Below are positions 50,965 through 58,936 of a DNA stretch of 64,000 nucleotides, in pieces. Position 1 is the stretch's first letter. Each line of letters begins with the position of its first letter. This stretch comes from Ruminococcus_C sp963590855 (GTDB lineage Bacteria > Bacillota > Clostridia > Oscillospirales > Ruminococcaceae): NCBI GenBank assembly GCA_963590855.1, contig CAVAQT010000006.1, forward strand, positions 1 through 64,000. The letters run 5' to 3'. Both the position numbers and the translations under genes were made by a program. Under the pieces are notes generated by a model. The model did not search any database. It had not been told where the DNA came from and saw only the letters and a list, made by a program, of their open reading frames with translations.

Positions 50965-51489
50965 TTATGCCAGCTGGTTCAGCTCGTTCTGCATCAGCGC
51001 ATAAGAGACAATGCTCAGTCCCACGATCGCCAGGATCAGATACAAGATACCGGAGTTGCCGGAGGGCAGACCGCGGGATGCTTTTACCTGGTCGATGGTG
51101 TCGCCCTGCTTGTAGAGCCAGTACCACATGTAAATGCCGCAGGTGATGATGCCCAGCAGGATCACTACGCCGCCGGAGGTCGCGTTCGGATCGCCTTTCA
51201 GCTTGTTCACATCCTCGGTCAGCTTGTAGATCCAGTACAAGCCGTAAATGCCGCAGGTCACAATGGTCAGGATGATGCAAAGCGCAATGTTTCTCTGCTC
51301 GATGGGGCCGCCGCCCGGGAACGGATTGCCGTTGAATACCGGAGGCGGTGTCGTGCCGTTGTTCGGCGCACTGCCCTGAAAGTTCGGCTGTGCCTGGGGC
51401 GGAATGGGTGCAGCATTCATGGAATTGCCGCAGTTGGCACAGAATGCAGTGCCGTCCGGGTTGTTGCTGCCGCAGTTAGGACAAATCAT
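50965..51489 (-). CDS. Zinc-ribbon plus DUF4234 membrane protein
   Basis: 174 aa. An N-terminal zinc ribbon (CPNCGSNNPDGTAFCANCG, residues 3-21) is followed by a Pro/Asn-rich linker. Then comes a membrane part with two repeated segments (VTCGIYGLYWIYKL and ITCGIYMWYWLYKQ) that match DUF4234, and a last hydrophobic helix. Function unknown. Own promoter and terminator. Confidence 0.88.
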   Translation of the reverse strand: MICPNCGSNNPDGTAFCANCGNSMNAAPIPPQAQPNFQGSAPNNGTTPPPVFNGNPFPGGGPIEQRNIALCIILTIVTCGIYGLYWIYKLTEDVNKLKGDPNATSGGVVILLGIITCGIYMWYWLYKQGDTIDQVKASRGLPSGNSGILYLILAIVGLSIVSYALMQNELNQLA

Positions 51490-51571
51490 AGTAATCTCCT
51501 CAAAATGTATTTGACGCGTTTTTGCCGGCAGCCGTTCCGCCGGGAAATCGTCATTCCAATATCATATGCCT

Positions 51572-51600
51572 AGTATAGCACATCCTATGGCAATTGTCAA
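51572..51600 (-). promoter_or_regulatory. Promoter of the DUF4234 gene
   Basis: On the minus strand TTGACA (51600-51595), 17-bp spacer, TATACT (51577-51572). Confidence 0.87.
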
Positions 51601-51745
51601 TGATTTTTTGCGGAATTACATGCAGAAATATGGGCGAATTGTTTCCTGAATCCCTGCTGCCCCGACGGCTCTCTTTAACCTGTCAAAAAAATAACAGCTT
51701 TACCATCGGATTTTTGCGCATATTTCCGAAAAGTGCGCAAAAGTA

Positions 51746-51774
51746 GTGACAAATGGGAGCGGTTATGCTATACT
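51746..51774 (+). promoter_or_regulatory. Promoter of nadB-nadC
   Basis: GTGACA (51746-51751), 17-bp spacer, TATACT (51769-51774) with an extended TGC. About 135 nt of leader follow. No NiaR-type site was recognised. Confidence 0.75.
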
Positions 51775-51913
51775 AAAGAGGAATCATGGCGGCGCGTGCT
51801 GCCGTGGAAGAGATATGGCTGCCCGACGTGCGAATATCCTGCTGTCGCCGGTGCAGAAAAAAGAATTTGCGGCGGAAGTTATGCCGCGATAAAGGATAGG
51901 AAGCGTGAATGTT

Positions 51914-53365
51914 ATGGAAAACAATTATGATGTGATCATTGCCGGCTGCGGTGCTGCCGGACTGTACGGTGCCATCAATCTGCCGTCGGACTGCAAGGTG
52001 CTGCTGCTGTGCAAACAGGAGCTGACCCTCTGCAACTCTGCCCTGGCGCAGGGCGGTATTGCCGGCGTGTACAAGTCACCGGAGGATTCCATCGAACTGC
52101 ATGAGCACGATACCATGGTTGCCGGCGGATTTACCAACAATCCCGAGACGGTGCACATTCTGACCACCCACGCCGCCCACGAGATCCAGGCGATCCTGGA
52201 CTTCGGCGTGGACTTCGACCGGACACCGGACGGCGAGCTGCACCGGACACTGGAGGGCGGTCACTGCCGCCACCGGATCTTCCACCATAAGGATGCCACC
52301 GGCGCGGAGATCCTGGACAAGCTCATTAAAAAGGTAAAGACCCTGCCCAATGTGACCATTCTGGAGTATGCCATGATGACCGGCATGCAGAAAACCGCCA
52401 CCGGCTTTTCGGTAAACGTGATGCAGGGCGGCTCCTGCACCGTATATAACAGCCACTTCATGCTTCTGGCCACCGGCGGTATCGGACGGGTATACCGCTT
52501 CACCACCAACTCCAAGATCGCTACCGGCGACGGCATTGCCTTCGCCTATGAAAACGGCGCGGAGATCCGGAATCTCCATCTGATCCAGTTCCACCCCACT
52601 GCCTTCAATGACCACCACACCAGAGAGTGCTTCCTGATCTCAGAGGCAGTCCGGGGCGAGGGCGCATACCTGCTGAACTGCAACAAGGAGCGCTTTATGG
52701 ATCGCTATGACGAGCGCCTGGAGCTTGCGCCCCGTGATGTGGTTTCCCGTTCCATCATCCTGGAGAGCCGGGAGACCCATTCGGACAACTTCTATCTGGA
52801 CATCTCCCATAAAGATCCGGAATTTGTCAAGAACCGCTTCCCCATGATCTACGAAAAGGTCATGGAACAGGGTTATGATATGACCAAGGAGCCGATCCCG
52901 ATCTTCCCGTGCCAGCACTACCTCATGGGCGGCATCCAGGTGGACAACAACTCTGAGACCACCATCCCGAATCTGTACGCTGCCGGCGAGTGCTCTCACA
53001 CCGGCGTACACGGCAACAACCGCCTTGCAAGCAACTCTCTGCTGGAAGCGCTGGTATTCTCCCGTCAGGCAGCCCTGGACATCGCCAAGAAGATGCCCGG
53101 CGCGCCGGAGACCTTTGAGACCGCAGTATTCCCGGCAAAGCCGGACGCGGTGAAGATCCCCAAGGGACTGCGCACCGAGATCCGCCAGATCATGCAGGAC
53201 AACTTCTTTGTCATCCCGAACAAGGAGAAGCTCCCGGAGGGCTTCCGGCGCATTACCGAGATCCGCGAGCAACTGCTGCACGGCAACTATATCGTAGACG
53301 CGGACTATGTGGAAGCAAAGTCTCTGGCAACGGTGGCGTATATTATTTTGAAGGAAGTACTTTAA
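51914..53365 (+). CDS. nadB: L-aspartate oxidase
   Basis: An FAD enzyme that makes iminoaspartate for NAD synthesis. VIIAGCGAAGLYGAINL is the FAD loop, and GGIAGVYKSPEDSIELH, GGHCRHRIFHHKDATG and HPTAFND are succinate-dehydrogenase/NadB blocks. GVHGNNRLASNSLLEALVF is the FAD-binding end. It is 483 aa, shorter than E. coli NadB (~540), missing much of the C-terminal helical part. ATG 51914 is used; GTG 51905 is also in frame. nadC follows, but nadA (quinolinate synthase) is not in the window. Confidence 0.94.
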   Translation: MENNYDVIIAGCGAAGLYGAINLPSDCKVLLLCKQELTLCNSALAQGGIAGVYKSPEDSIELHEHDTMVAGGFTNNPETVHILTTHAAHEIQAILDFGVDFDRTPDGELHRTLEGGHCRHRIFHHKDATGAEILDKLIKKVKTLPNVTILEYAMMTGMQKTATGFSVNVMQGGSCTVYNSHFMLLATGGIGRVYRFTTNSKIATGDGIAFAYENGAEIRNLHLIQFHPTAFNDHHTRECFLISEAVRGEGAYLLNCNKERFMDRYDERLELAPRDVVSRSIILESRETHSDNFYLDISHKDPEFVKNRFPMIYEKVMEQGYDMTKEPIPIFPCQHYLMGGIQVDNNSETTIPNLYAAGECSHTGVHGNNRLASNSLLEALVFSRQAALDIAKKMPGAPETFETAVFPAKPDAVKIPKGLRTEIRQIMQDNFFVIPNKEKLPEGFRRITEIREQLLHGNYIVDADYVEAKSLATVAYIILKEVL

Positions 53366-53411
53366 GAAGTACCTTAGATGTGTTTTAAGCAAGACGAAAG
53401 GAAAAACACCC

Positions 53412-54251
53412 ATGTTACAGCAAACCTATATCGACCGACTGATTACTACAGCACTGGAGGAGGACATCCACTACATCGATGTCACCACCGACAATCTGCT
53501 GGACGACAGCCACACCAGCGAAGCATACTATCTGGCAAAGGACAGCGGCGTGCTCTGCGGCATCGACATTGCAAAGCGCGTGTTTGAGCTGGTGGGCGGC
53601 GACTTCTCCATGGACATCCGCATTCACGACGGCGAGCAGGTCAAGAAGGGCGATATCATCGCGACCATGACCGGCAGCACCAAGACGCTGCTCAAGGGCG
53701 AGCGAACGGCGCTGAACATTTTACAGCACATGAGCGGCATCGCCACCGCCACCCACCAGTGTGTGGAACTGGTTGCCGGCACAAACGCCCAGATCACCGA
53801 CACCCGAAAGACGCTGCCGGGGCTGCGTCCGCTGCAAAAGTATGCTGTCACCGTGGGCGGCGGCAAGAACCATCGGTATAACCTGTCCGACGGCGCAATG
53901 CTCAAGGACAACCACATCGACGCATACGGCGGTATCACGCCGGCAGTGGCGGCGCTGCGGAAAAAGATCGGCCATATGGTGAAGATCGAGGTAGAGGTGC
54001 GCACTCTGGAAGAACTGGAAGAGGCGCTCTCTGCCGGCGCGGATATCATCATGCTGGACAACATGAGCTGCGAGGATATGACCAAGGCAGTGCAGCGCGT
54101 GAACGGCAGGGTGATGCTGGAAGCATCCGGCAACGTGACCGCAGAGACCATCCGCGGCATTGCGGAGACCGGCGTGGACATCATTTCCCTGGGCGCACTG
54201 ACCCATTCGGTAAAGTGCTTCGACATTTCCATGCGCATCTCGGCAAAATAA
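53412..54251 (+). CDS. nadC: Nicotinate-nucleotide pyrophosphorylase
   Basis: Converts quinolinate and PRPP to nicotinate mononucleotide. ALEEDIHYIDVT, LKGERTALNILQHMSGIAT, DTRKTLPGLRPLQKYAV and the late LEASGNVT with DIISLGALTHS are typical. 279 aa. It follows nadB by 46 bp with GAAAGGA. A terminator lies at 54278. Confidence 0.96.
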   Translation: MLQQTYIDRLITTALEEDIHYIDVTTDNLLDDSHTSEAYYLAKDSGVLCGIDIAKRVFELVGGDFSMDIRIHDGEQVKKGDIIATMTGSTKTLLKGERTALNILQHMSGIATATHQCVELVAGTNAQITDTRKTLPGLRPLQKYAVTVGGGKNHRYNLSDGAMLKDNHIDAYGGITPAVAALRKKIGHMVKIEVEVRTLEELEEALSAGADIIMLDNMSCEDMTKAVQRVNGRVMLEASGNVTAETIRGIAETGVDIISLGALTHSVKCFDISMRISAK

Positions 54252-54277
54252 TAAGGACATTTTCTGAAAAAAGAACG

Positions 54278-54311
54278 ACCCCGGCGCAGCGCTGCTGTAC
54301 CGGGGTTTTTG
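54278..54311 (+). terminator. Terminator of nadB-nadC
   Basis: ACCCCGG/CCGGGGT stem around CGCAGCGCTGCTGTA, then TTTTT. Confidence 0.9.
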
Positions 54312-54352
54312 TATGCCTTGCAAGAAAAAATATGAATCTTTCTGCAAACGTC

Positions 54353-54381
54353 TTGACAATTTCACGGAAACAGTGTAAAAT
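54353..54381 (+). promoter_or_regulatory. Promoter P1 of rny
   Basis: TTGACA (54353-54358), 17-bp spacer, TAAAAT (54376-54381). A second weaker candidate (TTGGAT 54798-54803, 18 bp, TATACA 54822-54827) lies closer to the gene. Confidence 0.8.
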
Positions 54382-54389
54382 AAGAGTGT

Positions 54390-54862
54390 TGTATCAAATT
54401 ACAAACGATTCCCGGCGGCTATGCCGGGTTGACGCTGCGTTTTATCGTGTGCGTTTTGTTTTATTCATGATCCCGTCCCGGCTGATTTCGGGCTGTGCTG
54501 CCCTGCGGCGTGCTGGACGAGTTTCGATAGAGCAAAGGCAGCACTGCGCAAAGTCCGTCTGACGGCTTTGTGCGATGCTGTCTGAAAAGGCTTTTGCCGC
54601 CGTTTTCCCTCAGAAGAATGCACGTTTCTGGAGACGGGATATGAGACGGCGTATCGAGGAAAGCTTTTTTCTGGAGAATGGGCGTGCATGGGCGCGGCGG
54701 AGAATCGCTCCGGCTGTGCCGCAGGCACGGAGAAAATCCTCCGGCAGAATATGTCAGCTGCCGGGAGAACAAGTGAATACGAGACGCACACCTCCCTTTG
54801 GATGAAAACGCCGCTGTGTTGTATACAGATAGACAAATACAAAAAGGAGGTAGTGCATAGAG
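54390..54862 (+). other. Long non-coding leader of rny
   Basis: About 470 nt without a convincing gene. It contains an imperfect long hairpin, GCAGCACTGCGCAAAGTC against GGCTTTGTGCGATGCTGTC (54538-54583). Its last part has the strong AAAAAGGAGG ribosome site. An open frame at 54575-54805 has no ribosome site and is not called. Confidence 0.55.
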
Positions 54863-56449
54863 ATGCAAGAGACAAATTGGGTGCTGCTGATCGTGCTGTG
54901 TCTGGCTGCACTGCTGATCGGCGCAGGTGTTGCGGGGTTCCTGGCGTATCGCAAGGGGCTCCGGAACGGCGTGGAACAGCGGAAACAGCAGGCAGAGGCT
55001 GCCATCGGCTCCGCCGAAAAAGAAGCCGGACGCATTCTGGATGATGCCAAAAAAGAGGCAGAAGCCAAGCGGAAGAATGCAATGGTGGAAGCAAAAGATG
55101 AAATTTATAAGCTCCGCTCTGAGGCGGAAAAAGAGATCAAGGACAGACGCTCGGAGATCGGCAGACAGGAACGCCGGATCCAGCAGAAGGAAGAAAACCT
55201 GGACAAAAAGACGGACAACCTGGATCGGAAGGAAGAGTCTCTCAAGCAGCGCCTGAAGAATGCAGACCGCAAGCTGGCAGAGGCAGAAGAGGTCAAGAAC
55301 AGCCAGCTGAAAGAACTGGAACGCATCTCCGGGCTGACCCAGGATCAGGCAAAGGAATACATCCTGAGCACCCTGGACGACGAACTGGTGCACGAAAAGG
55401 CTGTCAAGATCTCCTACTATGAACAGCAGATCAAGGACGAGTGCGAGGAAAAGGCACGCAGCTATATCTCCCTCGCCATTGCAAAATGCGCCGCAGACCA
55501 GGTGTCTGAGACGGCTGTCTCTGTGGTGGCGCTGCCCAACGACGAAATGAAGGGCCGCATCATCGGCAGAGAGGGCAGAAATATCCGAACACTGGAGACG
55601 CTGACTGGCGTCGATATCATTATCGACGACACCCCGGAGGCAATTGCCCTTTCCTGCTTCGACCACGTCCGCCGCGAGGTGGCGCGGATCGCCCTGGAAA
55701 AGCTGATCGCTGACGGCAGAATCCACCCCACCAAGATCGAAGAGATGGTGGAAAAGGCAAAGCGCGAAGTGGAACACCGCATCCGCCAGGAGGGCGAGCG
55801 CGCCGTTCTGGAGACCAATGTCCACGGACTGAACAACGAACTGGTAAAGCTGTTGGGACGGCTGTATTACCGCACCAGCTATCGCCAGAATGTGCTGATG
55901 CACTCCATCGAGGTCTCCAAGCTCTGTGGTGTGCTGGCTTCTGAGCTGGGCGTTGATGCCAACCTGGCGCGCCGCGCCGGACTGCTCCACGATATCGGTA
56001 AGGCGCTGACCGCCGAGATCGAGGGCTCGCATGTACAGATCGGTGTGGATGTTTGCCGGAAGTACAACGAGAACAGCGAGGTCATCCACGCCATCGAGGC
56101 GCACCACAACGACGTAGAACCTAAGACCGCCATCGCATGTATCGTGCAGGCAGCAGATGCCATTTCTGCGGCTCGCCCGGCAGCGCGAAGCGAAAACTAT
56201 GAGAACTACATCAAGCGGCTCCAGAAGCTGGAAAGCATCTGCGCCTCCTATGAGGGCGTGGAAAAGTGCTATGCGCTTCAGGCAGGCCGCGAGATCCGCG
56301 TCATGGTCGTACCGGAAGTCATCAACGACGAGAAGATGGTTCTGGTGGCACGGCAGATCGCCAAGCAGATCGAGGCAGAGATGGACTATCCGGGTCAGAT
56401 CAAGGTAAACCTGATCCGCGAGAGCCGCGTGGTCGATTATGCAAAGTAA
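54863..56449 (+). CDS. rny: Ribonuclease Y
   Basis: A membrane-anchored endoribonuclease that starts mRNA decay. One N-terminal helix (~5-27) is followed by a long coiled coil (~35-175). A KH domain has MKGRIIGREGRNIRTLE, and the HD domain has VLMHSIEVSKL and LLHDIGKALTAEI, with the ending KVNLIRESRVVDYAK. 528 aa. It should process many transcripts in this window, so self-regulation through the long leader is possible but not shown. Confidence 0.97.
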   Translation: MQETNWVLLIVLCLAALLIGAGVAGFLAYRKGLRNGVEQRKQQAEAAIGSAEKEAGRILDDAKKEAEAKRKNAMVEAKDEIYKLRSEAEKEIKDRRSEIGRQERRIQQKEENLDKKTDNLDRKEESLKQRLKNADRKLAEAEEVKNSQLKELERISGLTQDQAKEYILSTLDDELVHEKAVKISYYEQQIKDECEEKARSYISLAIAKCAADQVSETAVSVVALPNDEMKGRIIGREGRNIRTLETLTGVDIIIDDTPEAIALSCFDHVRREVARIALEKLIADGRIHPTKIEEMVEKAKREVEHRIRQEGERAVLETNVHGLNNELVKLLGRLYYRTSYRQNVLMHSIEVSKLCGVLASELGVDANLARRAGLLHDIGKALTAEIEGSHVQIGVDVCRKYNENSEVIHAIEAHHNDVEPKTAIACIVQAADAISAARPAARSENYENYIKRLQKLESICASYEGVEKCYALQAGREIRVMVVPEVINDEKMVLVARQIAKQIEAEMDYPGQIKVNLIRESRVVDYAK

Positions 56450-56472
56450 CGGATAACGAAAACAAAAAGCTG

Positions 56473-56514
56473 AAAAAGCCGGGCGCTTCTGCGGAAGCAT
56501 CCGGCTTTTGTTTG
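56473..56514 (+). terminator. Terminator of rny
   Basis: AAAAAGCCGG and CCGGCTTTTG arms, with an inner GCTTCTGCGGAAGC hairpin. Confidence 0.88.
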
Positions 56515-56531
56515 AAAAATTGATTTTGCCC

Positions 56532-56560
56532 TTGACAAAATTGACAAAATCACTTATAAT
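56532..56560 (+). promoter_or_regulatory. Promoter of the antitoxin-like RNA
   Basis: TTGACA (56532-56537), 17-bp spacer, TATAAT (56555-56560): a perfect consensus, right for an abundant short RNA. A second TTGACA at 56541 is too close to act with this -10. Confidence 0.9.
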
Positions 56561-56566
56561 AAAAAT

Positions 56567-56667
56567 AGAAAGAGTGTACCGGTAGACGGTCGCTCCCATA
56601 GAATTAGGTTAAAGAAATAACCGCTTTCAGATTGGTAGCCTGGGCGGTTATTTCTGTTTGTTTTTTG
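56567..56667 (+). ncRNA. Antitoxin-like small RNA (candidate type I antitoxin)
   Basis: A perfect promoter, ~100 nt without an ORF, then a terminator: AGAAATAACCGC (56613-56624) pairs with GCGGTTATTTCT (56644-56655), followed by GTTTGTTTTTT. The 3' part is antisense to the end of the 31-codon ORF on the minus strand. A CGCTCCC at 56591-56597 can pair with the ribosome site (GGGAGTG) of that ORF, with one G-U pair. Convergent transcription into one shared hairpin plus a second pairing site near the toxin start is the layout of Fst/par type I systems. A homologue lies at 47690-47781. Confidence 0.75.
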
Positions 56668-56743
56668 CGTTTAAGTAAGCAAGGTATGCTTTGAACACAT
56701 CACAAACAATGCTGACAAGCTTGACAAGAATATCAAGATCCAT
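56648..56743 (-). CDS. 31-aa toxin-like small membrane peptide (candidate type I toxin)
   Basis: Begins MDLDILVKLVSIVCDVF and ends in a Lys/Asn-rich tail (NAKNKQK), so a hydrophobic or amphipathic helix of ~20 residues with a basic C-terminus, as in type I toxins. GAAGGGAG lies 9 bp before ATG 56743 and is within a hairpin (CGCTCCC 56768-56762 with GGGAGTG 56757-56751) that would block translation. The stop codon lies inside the shared terminator stem. Upstream the leader has three more GC hairpins (56775-56850). No promoter was clear for the toxin. The similarity to known toxins is structural only. Confidence 0.65.
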   Translation of the reverse strand: MDLDILVKLVSIVCDVFKAYLAYLNAKNKQK

Positions 56744-56750
56744 GTGCATA

Positions 56751-56850
56751 CACTCCCTTCTGGGAGCGTGGATTAACCAGCCCGTCGCCCAGCGGAAATG
56801 GCGACGGCAGACTCGCCCAGAGATGGCGAGCCGCCTACCGTTTTCGGTAC
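56751..56850 (-). promoter_or_regulatory. Structured 5' leader of the toxin-like ORF
   Basis: On the minus strand successive hairpins: TACCG/CGGTA, CTCGCC/GGGCGAG, CCGTCGCC/GGGCGACGG and the CGCTCCC/GGGAGTG stem that hides the ribosome site. Such leaders keep type I toxin mRNAs stable but untranslated. Confidence 0.6.
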
Positions 56851-56911
56851 ATTTTTGGAAACAGCTTGTTATGGATTGTCAAGATAATATGCAGAAAGGG
56901 GAACGAGACAT

Positions 56912-57241
56912 ATGGAACACGAACACACGCACCGTCCGGCATCGCTGCCGGCGCAGATGCCGCCGGAGTCTCAGCTGGCGGACGTGGCAGAGCTGTTCAA
57001 GATCTTTGGGGATCTGACCCGGGTGCGCATTATCTTTGTCCTCTTTCAGCATGAAGAGTGCGTCCGGGACATTGCCCAGAAGCTGGACATGACCCAGTCC
57101 GCCATCTCCCACCAGCTGCGCGTTTTGAAGCAGTCGCGGCTCGTGGTCAGCCGCCGGGAGGGAAAGACCATTTTCTATTCCCTGGCGGACGCACATATTT
57201 CCTCCATCTTCGGACAGGCGCTGGAGCATATCCAGGAATGA
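56912..57241 (+). CDS. ArsR/SmtB-family metal-sensing repressor
   Basis: 109 aa winged-helix protein. A His-rich start (MEHEHTHR) is followed by the DNA-recognition helix region DIAQKLDMTQSAISHQLRVLKQSRLV. The last helix shows D-A-H near ADAHISSIF and H-I-Q-E at the end. This matches the alpha-5 zinc site (DxH...HxxE/H) of SmtB/CzrA, so zinc or cobalt sensing is likely. It has no transporter next to it. Targets could include distant metal genes such as the CobW pair at 1.1-3.3 kb, which is speculation. Confidence 0.9.
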   Translation: MEHEHTHRPASLPAQMPPESQLADVAELFKIFGDLTRVRIIFVLFQHEECVRDIAQKLDMTQSAISHQLRVLKQSRLVVSRREGKTIFYSLADAHISSIFGQALEHIQE

Positions 57242-57293
57242 CCGCGTCCGGCTGTGTTTTTTCTCCATGGGGAAAAATGTTTGGAAAAATCTC

Positions 57294-57322
57294 TTGCTTT
57301 TTTGTGTGGCATCTGCTATAAT
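57294..57322 (+). promoter_or_regulatory. Promoter of the ferredoxin gene
   Basis: TTGCTT (57294-57299), 17-bp spacer, TATAAT (57317-57322) with an extended TGC. Confidence 0.85.
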
Positions 57323-57373
57323 AAAAAGTAGCAGGGCATGACCCTGCGGAAACAAACACGGAGGTGAATTTCC

Positions 57374-57544
57374 ATGGCATATAAGATTACTGATTCCTGC
57401 GTTAGCTGCGGTACATGTAAGGACGCATGTCCGGTAGATGCGATCTCTGAGGGCGCAGATAAGTACGAGATCGCAGAGGATGCTTGCATTTCCTGCGGTT
57501 CCTGCGCTTCTGAATGTCCGGCAGACGCAATTGAAGCTGACTAA
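57374..57544 (+). CDS. 2[4Fe-4S] ferredoxin
   Basis: 56 aa. Two clusters of CxxCxxCxxxCP type: CVSCGTCKDACP and CISCGSCASECP, separated by ~26 residues, the classic Clostridial ferredoxin. It carries low-potential electrons, for example to or from pyruvate:ferredoxin oxidoreductase and hydrogenase. GGAGGTG is 8 bp before ATG 57374. Monocistronic with its own promoter and terminator. Confidence 0.97.
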   Translation: MAYKITDSCVSCGTCKDACPVDAISEGADKYEIAEDACISCGSCASECPADAIEAD

Positions 57545-57565
57545 GACATTTCTGAACAACAGACA

Positions 57566-57615
57566 AAAAAGCTGTTCCGTTCCGGCTTCACACTGGATGC
57601 GGACAGCTTTTTCTT
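57566..57615 (+). terminator. Terminator of the ferredoxin gene
   Basis: AAAGCTGTTCCG and CGGACAGCTTT arms followed by TTTCTTTT. Confidence 0.82.
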
Positions 57616-57674
57616 TTCTATAAGCGAATTGCGCCTGCCGGAAAAGCTGCGGCAGACGCAGAGAAAGGATCACG

Positions 57675-58307
57675 ATGATGAAAAAACAATTGCAGCGGGC
57701 AGTCTGTGTTCTGCTCGGCGGTGCGCTTCTGTTTTCTCTGGGCGCATGCGGCAAAAAGGAAAAGTCCGGCAACGTCCGGGATGTGGACGGCTCTGTCAGC
57801 GCGACCGAACCCACCACAGAGGCGACCCAGAAGGTAGAGACCTATGACGGAAAAATGGGGGAACAGGTCAGCTACGGCGAAGTGAATGCGACGCTGGAAA
57901 AAGCATATCTCTCGGACTATACCTTTACGGAAAATGACCAGGAGATCGGGCTGACCTTCTTTGAGTTCCGCATCGAGAACAACGGCGACGAAGATCTGAC
58001 CGTGGATATGCTCTCCCGTACCTTCGGTCTGGAGGTGGACGGCGAAGCATACGCCGGCATCAGCATCCGTGGGCCGCGGTATATCTACATGGAATTCGGC
58101 GACGACGGCAAGACCTTTGACGATCCCATTGCACCGGGCGAGACCCGGGATGGCTATGTCTGCATGGAAGTTCCGGCAGATTTTCAGAGTCTGAGCATCG
58201 CATATTTCCCCAGAGCCGGCTTCCTGGATTGGGACAAGGCGTTTGTCTTTTCTCTGGATCGCTCTGATCTGGAACCGGCACCGCAGCCGGTGGAGGCTTT
58301 TCAGTAA
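57675..58307 (+). CDS. Predicted lipoprotein with a DUF4352-like beta domain
   Basis: 210 aa. Lipoprotein signal with lipobox SLGAC, a Thr/Glu-rich spacer (~38-60), then an immunoglobulin-like domain: YGEVNATLEKAYL, FFEFRIENNGDEDLTVDML and GETRDGYVCMEVP. This pattern is typical of DUF4352/telomeric-repeat-like surface lipoproteins of Firmicutes. Function unknown. ATGATG at 57675/57678 leaves the start ambiguous by one codon. Confidence 0.85.
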   Translation: MMKKQLQRAVCVLLGGALLFSLGACGKKEKSGNVRDVDGSVSATEPTTEATQKVETYDGKMGEQVSYGEVNATLEKAYLSDYTFTENDQEIGLTFFEFRIENNGDEDLTVDMLSRTFGLEVDGEAYAGISIRGPRYIYMEFGDDGKTFDDPIAPGETRDGYVCMEVPADFQSLSIAYFPRAGFLDWDKAFVFSLDRSDLEPAPQPVEAFQ

Positions 58308-58370
58308 AAGCCCGGCGTGCGAAAAATGCGCCGAACGGCTCTGAGGACGGCATGTCTGCGGCGGTGTAAA

Positions 58371-58531
58371 GAACCTGCCTTCACAAGCGTATACTCGTGT
58401 CTTTTCGGCAAATTTTGCTGCATACTGCGTGAAAAATACTTACCGGGCGAAAGCCCGCCTGCGTATTTTTGCCTTGTCTGCAACAAAATTATGCTCGAAA
58501 ATCCACACGCATTTCTTGTGAAGCCAGGTTC
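58371..58531. repeat. 161-bp palindromic element related to 49764-49810
   Basis: Ends GAACCTGCCTTCACAAG and CTTGTGAAGCCAGGTTC match the arms of the 47-bp palindrome. The interior is itself largely palindromic: AAATTTTGCTGCA against its diverged partner, AAAAATAC/GTATTTTT and CGGGCGAAAGCCCG at the centre. It is likely a MITE-like element. The gap 58308-58702 has nothing else but the next promoter. Confidence 0.8.
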
Positions 58532-58630
58532 AAAGAGGAAACGGGCAGGCAGCAGAACGGCTGTACTGCCCGTTTTTTCGGATGCGCACTAGCGATTCAG
58601 AAAAAAAGTTTTTATTTTCAGAACTAGCAC

Positions 58631-58659
58631 TTGACTTTTGCAAAACATTCTGGTACAAT
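58631..58659 (+). promoter_or_regulatory. Promoter of the 58.7-kb gene group
   Basis: TTGACT (58631-58636), 17-bp spacer, TACAAT (58654-58659). Confidence 0.82.
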
Positions 58660-58702
58660 CCGGATTGACAGAGAAAATCTGCCGGAAAGGAGTACAGATA
58701 GA

Positions 58703-58936
58703 ATGGAAATGCAAAACCTGTGGAAAACTTATGAAGAAGAGGTGCGGACGCTGCGCACGCGGATCGCGGCACTGCGGGAGCGGCTGCACGACACCACGAT
58801 GCCGCCTATGAAGCGGCAGGAACTGGAGGGCAGAAAGCGTCTGCTCAGCGAAGAGGCACGGGACATGGAAAGTGCCATGGCGGATATCGCCGTCTATGCG
58901 GAGGCGGAAAAGGCAGGAGAAGCGGCATGCGCATAA
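58703..58936 (+). CDS. Small coiled-coil protein preceding a sigma-like gene
   Basis: 77 aa, helical and charged (LWKTYEEEVRTLRTRIAALR...), Ala/Glu-rich at the end. AAAGGAG sets ATG 58703. It overlaps the sigma-region-4-like gene by 10 bp, so the two are translated together and may work together. Pairs of this type appear in phage-like and chromosomal contexts in Clostridia (recollection). Confidence 0.75.
   Translation: MEMQNLWKTYEEEVRTLRTRIAALRERLHDTTMPPMKRQELEGRKRLLSEEARDMESAMADIAVYAEAEKAGEAACA

Noticed and set aside
54575..54805. A 76-aa frame in the rny leader
   Set aside because: No ribosome site, Arg-rich shadow composition, and no conserved motif visible.
56691..57017. A 108-aa plus-strand frame overlapping the toxin leader and the ArsR start
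   Set aside because: It has no ribosome site and conflicts with the ArsR gene in another frame.
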